DNA of 64,000 nt, taken from assembly GCF_014650815.1 (NCBI RefSeq), contig NZ_BMVR01000006.1:239912-303911 (forward strand), given 5' to 3'. The DNA is from Streptomyces flavofungini (lineage in GTDB: Bacteria; Actinomycetota; Actinomycetes; Streptomycetales; Streptomycetaceae). Shown here piece after piece: positions 7,725-16,402 of the stretch. The position numbers and the translations under genes were made by a program. Below the pieces are notes generated by a model, which was given only the letters and a program-made list of their open reading frames with translations, was not told the DNA's origin and searched no databases. Every line of letters starts with the position of its first letter. The first letter of the stretch is position 1.

Positions 7725-9236
7725 TCAGCTCTGGCCACCGGCCAGCTTCTCGCGCAGAGCGGCCAGCGCCTCGTCCGAAGCAAGCGCGCCGGAGTTGTCC
7801 GGGCCCTCGGAGGAGTAGGAGCCGCCGCCACCGCCCGAGGCGGCCGGAGCCGCACCGGCCGGAGCCTCGTTGCCACCCTCGGCCGCCGCCTGGGCGTCGG
7901 CCTCGCGGGACTTGATGACCTGAGCCTGGTGCTGCTCGAAGCGCGTCTGCGCCTCGGCGTACTGGGTCTCCCAGGCCTCGCGCTGGGTCTCGTAGCCCTC
8001 GAGCCAGTCGTTGGTCTCGGGGTCGAAGCCCTCGGGGTAGATGTAGTTGCCCTGGTCGTCGTAGGACGCGGCCATGCCGTACAGGGTCGGGTCGAACTCG
8101 ACGGCCGACGGGTCGGCGCCGAAGGACTCGTTGGCCTGCTTCAGCGACAGCGAGATCCGGCGACGCTCAAGGTCGATGTCGATGACCTTGACGAAGATCT
8201 CGTCGTTGACCTGGACGACCTGCTCCGGGATCTCCACGTGGCGCTCGGCCAGCTCGGAGATGTGGACCAGGCCCTCGATGCCCTCGTCGACGCGCACGAA
8301 CGCACCGAACGGAACGAGCTTGGTGACCTTACCGGGAACGACCTGCCCGATCTGGTGCGTGCGGGCGAACTGCTGCCACGGGTCTTCCTGCGTCGCCTTG
8401 AGCGACAGGGAGACGCGCTCGCGGTCCATGTCCACGTCGAGAACCTCGACGGTGACTTCCTGGCCGACCTCGACAACCTCGGAGGGGTGGTCGATGTGCT
8501 TCCAGGACAGCTCGGACACGTGCACGAGACCGTCGACGCCGCCGAGGTCCACGAACGCACCGAAGTTGACGATCGAGGAAACGACGCCGGAGCGGACCTG
8601 GCCCTTCTGCAGGGTCGTGAGGAAGGTCTGGCGGACCTCGCTCTGGGTCTGCTCGAGCCAGGCACGGCGGGACAGGACCACGTTGTTGCGGTTCTTGTCC
8701 AGCTCGATGATCTTGGCCTCGAGCTCCTTGCCCACGTAGGGCTGAAGGTCGCGGACACGGCGCATCTCGACCAGGGAGGCCGGGAGGAAGCCGCGGAGGC
8801 CGATGTCGAGGATGAGACCACCCTTGACGACCTCGATGACGGTACCGGTGACGATCCCGTCTTCTTCCTTGATCTTCTCGATGGTGCCCCAGGCACGCTC
8901 GTACTGGGCGCGCTTCTTCGAGAGGATCAGGCGGCCTTCCTTGTCCTCCTTCTGGAGAACAAGGGCCTCGATCTCGTCACCGACGGCGACGACCTCGTTG
9001 GGGTCGACGTCGTGCTTGATGGAGAGCTCGCGGCTCGGGATGACGCCTTCGGTCTTGTAACCGATGTCGAGCAGGACCTCGTCCCGGTCGACCTTCACGA
9101 TGACGCCGTCGACGATGTCGCCGTCGTTGAAGTACTTGATCGTCTCGTCGATCGCGGCGAGGAAGGCTTCCTCGTTACCGATGTCGTTGACCGCTACCTG
9201 CGGAGTGGTGGCGGTGGTCTCGGTGCTGCTCGTCAT
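7725..9236 (-). CDS. rpsA: 30S ribosomal protein S1
   Basis: The 503-residue protein has four S1 RNA-binding domains between about residues 35 and 370. Each shows the Gly-x-Val-x-x-(Ile/Val)-x-x-Phe-Gly-Ala-Phe-Val type core; domains 3 and 4 are the most typical. A Gln/Glu-rich tail and a Gly-rich low-complexity stretch near residue 470 follow, as is usual for actinobacterial S1, which has fewer domains than the six-domain E. coli protein. S1 helps recruit mRNA to the 30S subunit and in actinobacteria is also linked to trans-translation. A strong promoter lies ~210 bases upstream (9444-9472), so the mRNA has a long leader. Confidence 0.97.
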   Translation of the reverse strand: MTSSTETTATTPQVAVNDIGNEEAFLAAIDETIKYFNDGDIVDGVIVKVDRDEVLLDIGYKTEGVIPSRELSIKHDVDPNEVVAVGDEIEALVLQKEDKEGRLILSKKRAQYERAWGTIEKIKEEDGIVTGTVIEVVKGGLILDIGLRGFLPASLVEMRRVRDLQPYVGKELEAKIIELDKNRNNVVLSRRAWLEQTQSEVRQTFLTTLQKGQVRSGVVSSIVNFGAFVDLGGVDGLVHVSELSWKHIDHPSEVVEVGQEVTVEVLDVDMDRERVSLSLKATQEDPWQQFARTHQIGQVVPGKVTKLVPFGAFVRVDEGIEGLVHISELAERHVEIPEQVVQVNDEIFVKVIDIDLERRRISLSLKQANESFGADPSAVEFDPTLYGMAASYDDQGNYIYPEGFDPETNDWLEGYETQREAWETQYAEAQTRFEQHQAQVIKSREADAQAAAEGGNEAPAGAAPAASGGGGGSYSSEGPDNSGALASDEALAALREKLAGGQS

Positions 9237-9600
9237 GTGGGAAAGGGCTCCGGTACGGACATTGAAGTCGTAGGTACTGCTTACGCCGGAGCCCGTTTCG
9301 GTCTGCAGAAGCCGGACAGCTCAGGAGACGCGACTTCCTGATCCCGAAGGACACGGAAAGCGCCTCGATAACCGAGGGGACATACAACAGACGCGAGCGC
9401 AACCTGCTATGTCTGAGGAACGCAGGCCCGCAGCGCAACTTGTAGCATACGGGGGCTGTCGTACAGGGTCAATGCGCGAAGGCGCACACCCGGGGCGGAT
9501 CGCCGCATACCCGGCACAAAACCTGTTGCATGAGGCCACACCGGCCGCATCGCGCCCTGCCGCGACGCACCCGCCGACGCCAGACGGCACAGTAACGACG
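9237..9600. other. rpsA leader and divergent promoter region
   Basis: The gap holds the rpsA promoter and its roughly 200-base untranslated leader on the minus strand, and the upstream region of the methyltransferase gene on the plus strand. A long S1 leader would allow autoregulation, as known for E. coli rpsA; no specific structure was resolved by eye. Confidence 0.6.
9444..9472 (-). promoter_or_regulatory. Housekeeping sigma promoter of rpsA
   Basis: On the minus strand TTGACC (complement of 9467-9472) and TATGCT (complement of 9444-9449) are separated by exactly 17 bases. This is close to the HrdB/sigma-70 consensus and is the best core promoter in the window. Confidence 0.85.
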
Positions 9601-10434
9601 ATGGAGCGGATCATCCAAGAGCCCGACGCACCCGAACCCGAGGCCACCCGGCGTGACGCCGATGTCACGGAGAGCAGCCGCGCCAATCGCGGCTGGTGGG
9701 ACCGGAACGCGGACGAGTACCAGATCGAGCACGGCACGTTCCTCGGGGACGACCGTTTCGTGTGGGGCCCCGAGGGGCTCGACGAGGTCGAGGCGGAGCT
9801 GCTCGGCCCGCCGGAGGAGCTGAAGGGCAAGGACGTCCTGGAGATCGGCGCGGGCGCCGCCCAGTGCTCGCGCTGGCTCGCCGCGCAGGGCGCACGGCCG
9901 GTCGCCCTCGACCTCTCCCACCGCCAGCTCCAGCACGCCCTGCGGATCCAGGAGGGCGCCGCGGGCCGGGTGCCGCTGGTGGAGGCCGACGCGGGCGCGC
10001 TGCCGTTCGCGGACGGCTCCTTCGACCTCGCCTGCTCCGCGTACGGGGCGCTGCCGTTCGTCGCCGACCCGGTGCGGGTCCTGCGGGACGTGCGGCGCGT
10101 GCTGCGGCCCGGCGGGCGCTTCGTCTTCTCCGTCACGCACCCGATCCGCTGGGCGTTCCCGGACGAGCCGGGCCCCGAGGGGCTCTCGGTGGCGGCCTCG
10201 TACTTCGACCGCACTCCCTACGTCGAGCAGGACGAGGAGGGGCGCGCGGTGTACGTCGAGCACCACCGGACGGTCGGGGACCGGGTGCGGGACGTGGTCG
10301 CGGGCGGGTTCCGCCTGGTGGACCTGGTGGAGCCGGAGTGGCCCGCCTGGAACACCCAGGAGTGGGGCGGCTGGTCCCCGCTGCGCGGGAACCTCATCCC
10401 CGGCACGGCGATCTTCGTGTGCGAGCGGGACTGA
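9601..10434 (+). CDS. Class I SAM-dependent methyltransferase
   Basis: The 277-residue protein is a methyltransferase of the Methyltransf_11 type. Motif I (Val-Leu-Glu-Ile-Gly-Ala-Gly-Ala-Ala-Gln) lies near residue 80, an acidic Ala-Leu-Asp-Leu motif follows, and the Asp-Gly-Ser-Phe-Asp-Leu-Ala motif is near 140. An Arg-Val-Leu-Arg-Pro-Gly-Gly-Arg-Phe-Val-Phe-Ser strand comes before a C-terminal substrate region with Gly-Gly-Trp-Ser-Pro-Leu-Arg-Gly. The substrate is unknown. The ATG at 9601 was chosen over a longer frame from 9409 because the extra segment lies in the rpsA promoter. No strong ribosome-binding site is seen. Confidence 0.88.
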   Translation: MERIIQEPDAPEPEATRRDADVTESSRANRGWWDRNADEYQIEHGTFLGDDRFVWGPEGLDEVEAELLGPPEELKGKDVLEIGAGAAQCSRWLAAQGARPVALDLSHRQLQHALRIQEGAAGRVPLVEADAGALPFADGSFDLACSAYGALPFVADPVRVLRDVRRVLRPGGRFVFSVTHPIRWAFPDEPGPEGLSVAASYFDRTPYVEQDEEGRAVYVEHHRTVGDRVRDVVAGGFRLVDLVEPEWPAWNTQEWGGWSPLRGNLIPGTAIFVCERD

Positions 10435-10619
10435 GGCCGCCCTTCGGGAGGGGCGAGCGGGACTGAGCCGCCCTTCGAGCGCGGGCCGGACCGAGGGCGT
10501 CTCCCGGCTGCGGGCCGGACTGAGGCCGCGCTTCGGGGGCGGGCGGCACCGGGGCCGTCTCCCGGCGGCGGCTGCGGCCTCGGTTCCGGCGCCGCCCGGT
10601 GGCGTACGAGACTGGGGGC

Positions 10620-13283
10620 GTGATCCGTGACGACGCCCTGAGACTGCCTGTTCGCGAAGCGCTGCCTGCCCTGCGGTCGGCCCTGGAGGGGCCGGGGTGC
10701 GCCGTGCTGTGCGCGCCGCCCGGCACGGGCAAGACGACGCTCGTGCCGCTGGCGCTCGCGGGTCTGGTGCCCGGTCTCGGTGCCGAGGGCGGTGCGGTAC
10801 GCCGTGTCGTCGTCGCCGAGCCGCGGCGCATCGCCGCCCGGGCCGCCGCACGGCGGATGGCGTGGCTGCTCGGTGAGAAGGTCGGCCGGAGCGTCGGTTA
10901 CACGGTGCGCGGCGAGCGCGTGGTGGGGCCGCACACGCGCGTGGAGGTCGTCACGACCGGGGTGCTGCTGCAGCGGCTCCAGCGGGACCAGGAGCTCGCG
11001 GGCGGCGGCGGGGGCCGCGCGGTTGACGCAGTGGTGATCGACGAGTGCCACGAGCGGCATCTGGACGCGGACACGGTCGCCGCCTTCCTGGTCGACGTGC
11101 GCGAGACGCTGCGGCCCGGGCTGCGGCTGGTGGCGGCGTCGGCGACGACGGACGCCGAGGGGTGGGCGCGGATCCTCGGCGGCGCCCCCGTGGTGGCCGC
11201 GGCCGGGACCGCGCACCCCGTGGACGTGGTGTGGGCGCCGCCCGCGCGGCCTGTACGGCCGCCGCACGGCATGCACGTCGATCCGGTGCTGCTCACGCAT
11301 GTGGCGTCGGTGGTGCGGCGGGCGCTGCGGGAGCGGGACGGGGACGTGCTGTGCTTCCTGCCGGGGGTCGGTGAGATCGGCCGGGTGGCGGGGCAGCTCG
11401 GGGAGCTGGGCGGGGTCGAGGTGCTGCAGGTGCACGGGCGGGCTCCGGCCGCCGTGCAGGACGCGGTCCTCGCGGGCGGTGAGCGGCGCCGGGTCGTCCT
11501 CGCCACGTCCGTGGCCGAGTCGTCCCTGACGGTGCCGGGGGTGCGGGTCGTCGTCGACTCCGGGCTCGCGCGGGAGCCTCGGGTCGACCATGCGCGCGGG
11601 CTCAGCTCCCTCACCACCGTGCGGGCCTCGCAGGCCGCCGGCCGACAGCGGGCCGGGCGGGCCGGGCGGGAGGCGCCGGGGGCCGTGTACCGGTGCTGGG
11701 CCGAGGCGGAGGACGCGCGGCTGCCGCGGTTCCCGGCGCCGGAGATCAAGGTGGCCGACCTGACGGCGTTCGCCCTCCAGGCCGCGTGCTGGGGCGCCCC
11801 CGGTGCGGCCGGGCTCGCGCTCCTCGACGCGCCGCCCGCCGGGGCGATGGCCGCCGCGCGGGACGTGCTCGTGGCCGTCGGCGCGGTGGACGGGGTGAGC
11901 GGGCGGGTCACCGAGCGGGGCGTACGCCTTTCCCGGGTCGGGGTCCATCCTCGGCTCGCCCGGGCCCTCCTCGACGCGGCGCCCCGGGTCGGCGCCCGGC
12001 GGGCCGCGGAAGCCGTCGCCCTGCTCAGCGAGGAGCCTCCCCGTGAGTACGGGGACGACCTCGCGGCGGGGCTCCGGGCCGCCCGGCGGGGCGCCGACGC
12101 CTATGCCGCGCGCTGGCGGGGGGAGGTGGGACGCCTCGCCTCGGCCGTCGGCGCCACGTCGGCCGTGTCCACGCCCACCGGCGGTGCGGGGTCGGCCCGT
12201 GCCACATCCGGAACCGGGGGCGCCGACGCTCCCGGCGGCGGGGCCCACGCCCGCTACCCGGAACCGGACGTCGACGCTCCCCGAGGCGGGGTCCCCGACG
12301 ACCTCGTCGTCGGTCTCGTCGCCGCCCTCGCCTTCCCCGAGCGCCTGGCCCGGCGTGCCGACGACGGGACCTATCTGATGGTCGGGGGGACCCGGGCCGA
12401 GGTGGGGGGCGGGTCCGGGCTCGGCGGGGCCGGTTGGGTAGCGGTGGCGGTGGCCGATCGGGCCGCGGGGGCCGGGCATGCCCGGGTGCGGTGGGGGGCC
12501 GTTGTCGACGAGGGGGTCGCTCGGGCGGCCGCCGCGTCGATGTACGCCGAGGGGGACGAGGTCGCCTGGACCGACGGGGAGCTGGTCGCGCGGCAGGTGG
12601 AGCGGCTCGGGGCGGTGGAGCTGGTGGTGCGGCCGCTGCGGGAGCCGGACCCCGGGCTCGTACGGGCGGCGCTGGTGGAGGGGCTGCGGCGGGACGGGCT
12701 CGGGCTGCTGCGGTGGGATCGGGACGCCGTCGCCCTGCGGGACCGGCTGCGGTTTCTGCGGCGGCACGTCGGGGAGCCCTGGCCGGACGTGTCGGACGCG
12801 GCGCTCCTGGAGCGCGCCGACGACTGGCTCGAACCCGAGCTGGGCCGCGCCCGGCGCCGCGCCGACCTCGGCCGGATCGCCGCCGGTCAGGCCCTCACGC
12901 GGCTGCTGCCGTGGGCCACGGGCGAGGCGGTCCGCCTGGACGCGCTCGCGCCGGAGCGGGTGGAGGTGCCGAGCGGGTCACGTGTCCGCGTCGACTACAC
13001 GGACCCCGAACAGCCCGTTCTCGCCGTGAAGCTGCAGGAGATGTTCGGGCTCGACGACACCCCGCGCGTGGCGGGCGTACCCCTCCTCGTCCATCTGCTG
13101 TCGCCCGCGGGGCGCCCGGCCGCCGTCACCGCCGACCTCGCCTCCTTCTGGCGCGACGGCTACCGCGCGGTCCGCGCCGAGCTGCGCGGGCGCTACCCGA
13201 AGCATCCGTGGCCGGAGGATCCGGCCGGGGCGGCGCCGACCCGCTACACCAAGGCCCGGCAGGAGCGCGCCCAGCAGGGGTGA
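10620..13283 (+). CDS. hrpB: ATP-dependent helicase HrpB
   Basis: The 887-residue protein is a DEAH/RHA-type helicase. Walker A (APPGTGKTT) is near residue 37, the DECH box (Val-Ile-Asp-Glu-Cys-His-Glu-Arg) near 140, and the SAT motif near 178. The C-terminal helicase half carries an Ala-Gly-Arg-x-Ala-Gly-Arg-x-x-Pro-Gly signature near 350. The HrpB-specific C-terminal domain follows, with a Pro-Val-Leu-Ala-Val-Lys-Leu-Gln-Glu-Met-Phe-Gly-Leu motif near 805. Its biological role in actinomycetes is unclear. GTG codons at 10599 and 10620 are both possible; 10620 starts at the conserved region. Residues ~500-545 contain a Gly/Ala/Ser-rich insert. It converges with the DUF3068 gene. Confidence 0.93.
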   Translation: MIRDDALRLPVREALPALRSALEGPGCAVLCAPPGTGKTTLVPLALAGLVPGLGAEGGAVRRVVVAEPRRIAARAAARRMAWLLGEKVGRSVGYTVRGERVVGPHTRVEVVTTGVLLQRLQRDQELAGGGGGRAVDAVVIDECHERHLDADTVAAFLVDVRETLRPGLRLVAASATTDAEGWARILGGAPVVAAAGTAHPVDVVWAPPARPVRPPHGMHVDPVLLTHVASVVRRALRERDGDVLCFLPGVGEIGRVAGQLGELGGVEVLQVHGRAPAAVQDAVLAGGERRRVVLATSVAESSLTVPGVRVVVDSGLAREPRVDHARGLSSLTTVRASQAAGRQRAGRAGREAPGAVYRCWAEAEDARLPRFPAPEIKVADLTAFALQAACWGAPGAAGLALLDAPPAGAMAAARDVLVAVGAVDGVSGRVTERGVRLSRVGVHPRLARALLDAAPRVGARRAAEAVALLSEEPPREYGDDLAAGLRAARRGADAYAARWRGEVGRLASAVGATSAVSTPTGGAGSARATSGTGGADAPGGGAHARYPEPDVDAPRGGVPDDLVVGLVAALAFPERLARRADDGTYLMVGGTRAEVGGGSGLGGAGWVAVAVADRAAGAGHARVRWGAVVDEGVARAAAASMYAEGDEVAWTDGELVARQVERLGAVELVVRPLREPDPGLVRAALVEGLRRDGLGLLRWDRDAVALRDRLRFLRRHVGEPWPDVSDAALLERADDWLEPELGRARRRADLGRIAAGQALTRLLPWATGEAVRLDALAPERVEVPSGSRVRVDYTDPEQPVLAVKLQEMFGLDDTPRVAGVPLLVHLLSPAGRPAAVTADLASFWRDGYRAVRAELRGRYPKHPWPEDPAGAAPTRYTKARQERAQQG

Positions 13284-13288
13284 GGGGT

Positions 13289-13333
13289 CGGGCGGCGGGC
13301 GGCGACCAGCCCCCTGGGTTCGCCCGCCGCCCG
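13289..13333. terminator. Hairpin between convergent hrpB and DUF3068 gene
   Basis: A 13-base GC-only stem (13289-13301 with 13321-13333) with a 19-base loop lies between the two stop codons. Confidence 0.6.
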
Positions 13334-13342
13334 GGCTCGGTG

Positions 13343-14350
13343 TCACGCGTTGGCGGGCTGCGGCTCGGGCTCCGCTGCCGCCGTCGGCGCCGGGTCGCCG
13401 GGCCTGCGGCTGCGGGCCTCCAGCCACAGGGCGAGAGCGAGGAGCAGCACGCCGAGGCCGAGCAGGCCCCAGGGCAGGTACGAGGTCATGAGCAGGACCA
13501 GGACGCGCTGGGACTTGACCAGGTCGACGGTGCTCTTGATGTAGTCCTCGCGCATCTTCACGTGCCCCGCGAAGACCGTGACCTTGTCGCGGCCGCCCAG
13601 CAGGGTGCCGCCGCGCAGTTCGTTCCGCTGGATCTCCTCGCCGTAGACGGGTGCCCCGGTGGTCGGGTCGACCCAGAACTTGCGGACCGTGGTGTACCAG
13701 CGCGTGGTGCCGGTCTTGGCGAGGGACTCCGGGGTGATGCCCTTGACCGGCATCGTCTTGGGGAAGGGGACCTTCGTCCAGGGGATGGTCTGCTCGAAGT
13801 AGTAGACCCGCACGCCGCGGAAGTCCTGGGTGCCCTTGTAGTGGATGGGCCTGGTGATGCGGGCCTGCGCGTCGAAGTACTCGTAGTCCCGCTTCTCGGT
13901 CAGGAAGGGCCACTTGAACTCGATGCCCTCGCGCTTGACGGGGTCGCCGTCGACCATCTCGCCGGTGGCGTGCACGGGTTCCTGGCTGTGCGCGTCGAAG
14001 ATGTAGCGCTCGGGGATCTTGGAGACCATCTTGCCCTCGGCGTCCTGTACGTAGGAGAGGGCGTCCCAGACGACGACATCGCGGGAAGAGTCCCCATCGT
14101 TCTTCTCGATCCTCTCCGACGCCTCCACGTTGCCCTTGAGGGTCTGCACGATGGTGACCTTGGGGACCTTCTTGGCCTTCATCGTGCCGTAGTCGATGAG
14201 CGTCGGATTCTTCGCCTCCAGGACCGCGTCCTGGTACTGGTTCGGTGGGATCTTGACCAGGCGCGGGAAGGCGTACCAGCGCAGCAGCGGGGACATGGCC
14301 GCGCAGAACACGGCGACGGCGAGCAGGACCAGGCTGGCCTTGCGGCGCAT
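13343..14350 (-). CDS. DUF3068 domain-containing membrane protein
   Basis: The 335-residue protein has an N-terminal transmembrane helix (about residues 5-24), a long extracytoplasmic domain, a second helix near residues 288-310, and a Pro/Glu-rich cytosolic tail. The Val-Trp-Asp-Ala-Leu-Ser-Tyr-Val-Gln-Asp, Val-Tyr-Tyr-Phe-Glu-Gln-Thr and Lys-Phe-Trp-Val-Asp-Pro-Thr-Thr-Gly segments match the actinobacterial DUF3068 family (PorA-family-like in some annotations). Function is unknown; topology suggests a surface role. It starts 11 bases after the SPW_0924 stop, so the two form an operon. GGGAGGG precedes the ATG. Confidence 0.88.
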   Translation of the reverse strand: MRRKASLVLLAVAVFCAAMSPLLRWYAFPRLVKIPPNQYQDAVLEAKNPTLIDYGTMKAKKVPKVTIVQTLKGNVEASERIEKNDGDSSRDVVVWDALSYVQDAEGKMVSKIPERYIFDAHSQEPVHATGEMVDGDPVKREGIEFKWPFLTEKRDYEYFDAQARITRPIHYKGTQDFRGVRVYYFEQTIPWTKVPFPKTMPVKGITPESLAKTGTTRWYTTVRKFWVDPTTGAPVYGEEIQRNELRGGTLLGGRDKVTVFAGHVKMREDYIKSTVDLVKSQRVLVLLMTSYLPWGLLGLGVLLLALALWLEARSRRPGDPAPTAAAEPEPQPANA

Positions 14351-14361
14351 CTCGGCCCTCC

Positions 14362-14496
14362 CTACGGGTGCTTGGGGACGGTGGTGAGCAGCGGCTTGGG
14401 CGAGGTCTCACCGGACGGGGCGCCGATGGCCGTGATCGTCAGGACCAGGGCGAAGGCGACGGCGAGGCCGGTGGCGGCGGCGATGAGGGCGCGCAT
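14362..14496 (-). CDS. SPW_0924-like small membrane protein
   Basis: A 44-codon frame begins at an ATG with GGGAGG in good position. The product has one hydrophobic helix (residues 3-24, Ala/Leu/Ile-rich) and a short tail ending in Val-Pro-Lys-His-Pro. Small proteins of this form sit immediately before DUF3068 genes in Streptomyces and are called the SPW_0924 family; no function is known. Spacing to the DUF3068 ATG is 11 bases, so they should be co-transcribed. A possible -10 box (TACGGT, complement of 14552-14557) lies ~50 bases upstream. Confidence 0.8.
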   Translation of the reverse strand: MRALIAAATGLAVAFALVLTITAIGAPSGETSPKPLLTTVPKHP

Positions 14497-14527
14497 GCGG
14501 GCCTCCCGAGGCGGCTGGAACCGGGAA

Positions 14528-14557
14528 CTGACTGTTCGTCAGGGCGGGGGCACCGTA
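14528..14557 (-). promoter_or_regulatory. Promoter/operator candidate of SPW_0924-DUF3068
   Basis: A TACGGT -10-like box (complement of 14552-14557) is followed, ten bases downstream, by the inverted repeat CTGAC-GAACA-GTCAG (14528-14542). A repressor bound there would block initiation. Confidence 0.4.
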
Positions 14558-14597
14558 GCAACGGACAGGCCAGATGAGAACACGTTGCACAAACGCG

Positions 14598-14632
14598 GAC
14601 CGCCCCCGGCCCGTTGCGGGCCGGAGGCGGTC
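14598..14632 (-). terminator. Hairpin downstream of the lytic transglycosylase gene
   Basis: A 16-base stem with one mismatch (14598-14613 with 14617-14632) and a three-base TTG loop lies 25 bases past the stop. Confidence 0.75.
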
Positions 14633-14656
14633 GGGGTGCTGTGTGCGGGTGGCCGC

Positions 14657-16402
14657 TCACGCGGCGGGCGCCGCCACCTTCAGTTCGACGGTGAGCGTGG
14701 CGCCGCCGTTGGTGACGATGCGCAGGAGGTACGTCCCGGCGGTGTCGTCGGCGTACATCTTCGGCAGCAGCAGCTTGCCGTCCTCGTCGGTCTTGAGGCC
14801 CTTGAGGGTGCGCACGGGCTTGCCGTCCGCGTCCTTGAAGTAGGGACCCTTGTCGTTGGCGGTGGAGTCCTGCGCCGACTTGATCATGGTGGCGGTGGCG
14901 GCGACGCCTTCGGCGCTCTCGCCCTTGTACGTCGCCTTGACCTCGACCTGGTCGGCGAAGGCCTTGCCGGGCTCACAGGTCAGCGCCTTGTCGCTGGTGC
15001 GGACCAGGGCGTCGGCCTGGCGCGCGGTGACGGTCGCGGGGACCTCCACAGCGGTCAGGGAGCGGTCCACGACCCGGGCGCGGACGGTGAACTCACCGGT
15101 CTGCTCGCCCGCTTCGACGACCGGAGCCGTGGCCGTGCCGGTGCCGCTCGTGGTGACGGTGACGCTGCGCGCGCCGCCCTCGAACCGGGTGTCCGTGTCG
15201 CCGGAGACGGTGAACCGCACCTTGACCTTGGGCACTCCGATGCCGTTGCGGTTCTCCGCCTTGGCCGCGACCCGCCCGGCGAAGGCGTCGCCCGCGGTCG
15301 CCGTGAGCTCCGCGGCGCCCGCGTTCTTCAGGCGGGAGACCTGCTCGGACGGCGACGGCTTGGGGGGCTTCGGCGGCTTGGGCGTGCCGGGGTCGCCGCC
15401 GGGCTTGGGCGGCTTCGGGGTCTCGGAGCCGCCACCGGGCTTGCCGGGGGGCTTGGAGTCGCCGCCGGGCGTCTTGCCGGGCTCGTGCGGCTTCGGCAGC
15501 TGCTTCGGCGGGGTGGTGGCCGGCGGAGTGGGCCGGACGGGCCGCGTCGAGGGGCCGGGCGTGGGCCGGGACTCGTCGCTGCGGTCGTCGGGCAGGACGC
15601 CGGAGCCGTCGGGGACCTCGTGGGTGCCCTTGCGGTAGTACTCCAGCCACGACAGGACCGTGTTCAGGTACTCCGTGGAGCGGTTGTAGCTGAGGATCGC
15701 CGCGTGCAGGTCGTCCTTGTCGGCGAGGTCGCGGCCGCCCGCGCACAGGTAGTGGGCGGCGCCGAGCGCGGCGTCGTAGATGTTGTTCGGGTCCTTCTTG
15801 CCGTCGGCGTTGCCGTCCTGCTGCCAGCTCGCCCACGTCGAGGGGATGAACTGCATGGGGCCGACGGCGCGGTCGTGCGTGGTGTCGCCGTCGAAGGCGC
15901 CGCGGTCGGTGTCGGTGATCTTCGCGAAGCCGTTGCCGTCGAGGACCGGGCCGAGGATGGGCGTGAGCGTCGTGCCGTCGGCGTCGACGCGGCCGCCGCG
16001 GGCCTGGCCGGACTCGACCTTGCCGATGGCGGCGAGCAGTTGCCAGGGCAGGTTGCAGCCGGGCCGGGAGGTGCGCACGGCCGCTTCGGCCTTCTTGTAC
16101 GCGTCCAGGACGGTGGCGGGCAGGCCCGCTTCCTTGTCGCCTATGGCCACGCCGCCGCCGGGCTTGGAGCTCGGCGGGACGGGGCTGTGCAGCGGCGGGA
16201 GGTCCGTGTAGTACGGCGAGTCACCGGTGGCGGAGTCGCCGTCCGGGGACGGCGAGGTGTCCGCGGCGCCCGCCCGGTCGTCCCGCGCCTGGTCGTTGGT
16301 CACGCCCGGGGCCTGCGAGGCGGCCAGCGCCGCCACCGCCGCGGCGGCGACCGCGGTGGTCACCGCGGTCCTGCGCACCCGACTGCCGAATACCGCCGCC
16401 AT
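14657..16402 (-). CDS. Secreted lytic transglycosylase with C-terminal beta domains
   Basis: The 581-residue protein has an N-terminal export signal (Arg-Arg then an Ala/Val core, about residues 8-30). A lytic transglycosylase/SLT domain spans about residues 100-260. Key motifs are Ile-Gly-Lys-Val-Glu-Ser-Gly-Gln (catalytic Glu), Gly-Pro-Met-Gln-Phe-Ile-Pro-Ser-Thr-Trp, and Ala-Ala-His-Tyr-Leu-Cys. A linker of Pro/Lys/Gly repeats (about 300-370) leads to two beta-sandwich-like domains. It should cleave peptidoglycan glycan strands outside the cell. The ATG at 16402 has GGGGAGGGG upstream. It is followed by a hairpin and appears monocistronic. Confidence 0.87.
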   Translation of the reverse strand: MAAVFGSRVRRTAVTTAVAAAAVAALAASQAPGVTNDQARDDRAGAADTSPSPDGDSATGDSPYYTDLPPLHSPVPPSSKPGGGVAIGDKEAGLPATVLDAYKKAEAAVRTSRPGCNLPWQLLAAIGKVESGQARGGRVDADGTTLTPILGPVLDGNGFAKITDTDRGAFDGDTTHDRAVGPMQFIPSTWASWQQDGNADGKKDPNNIYDAALGAAHYLCAGGRDLADKDDLHAAILSYNRSTEYLNTVLSWLEYYRKGTHEVPDGSGVLPDDRSDESRPTPGPSTRPVRPTPPATTPPKQLPKPHEPGKTPGGDSKPPGKPGGGSETPKPPKPGGDPGTPKPPKPPKPSPSEQVSRLKNAGAAELTATAGDAFAGRVAAKAENRNGIGVPKVKVRFTVSGDTDTRFEGGARSVTVTTSGTGTATAPVVEAGEQTGEFTVRARVVDRSLTAVEVPATVTARQADALVRTSDKALTCEPGKAFADQVEVKATYKGESAEGVAATATMIKSAQDSTANDKGPYFKDADGKPVRTLKGLKTDEDGKLLLPKMYADDTAGTYLLRIVTNGGATLTVELKVAAPAA

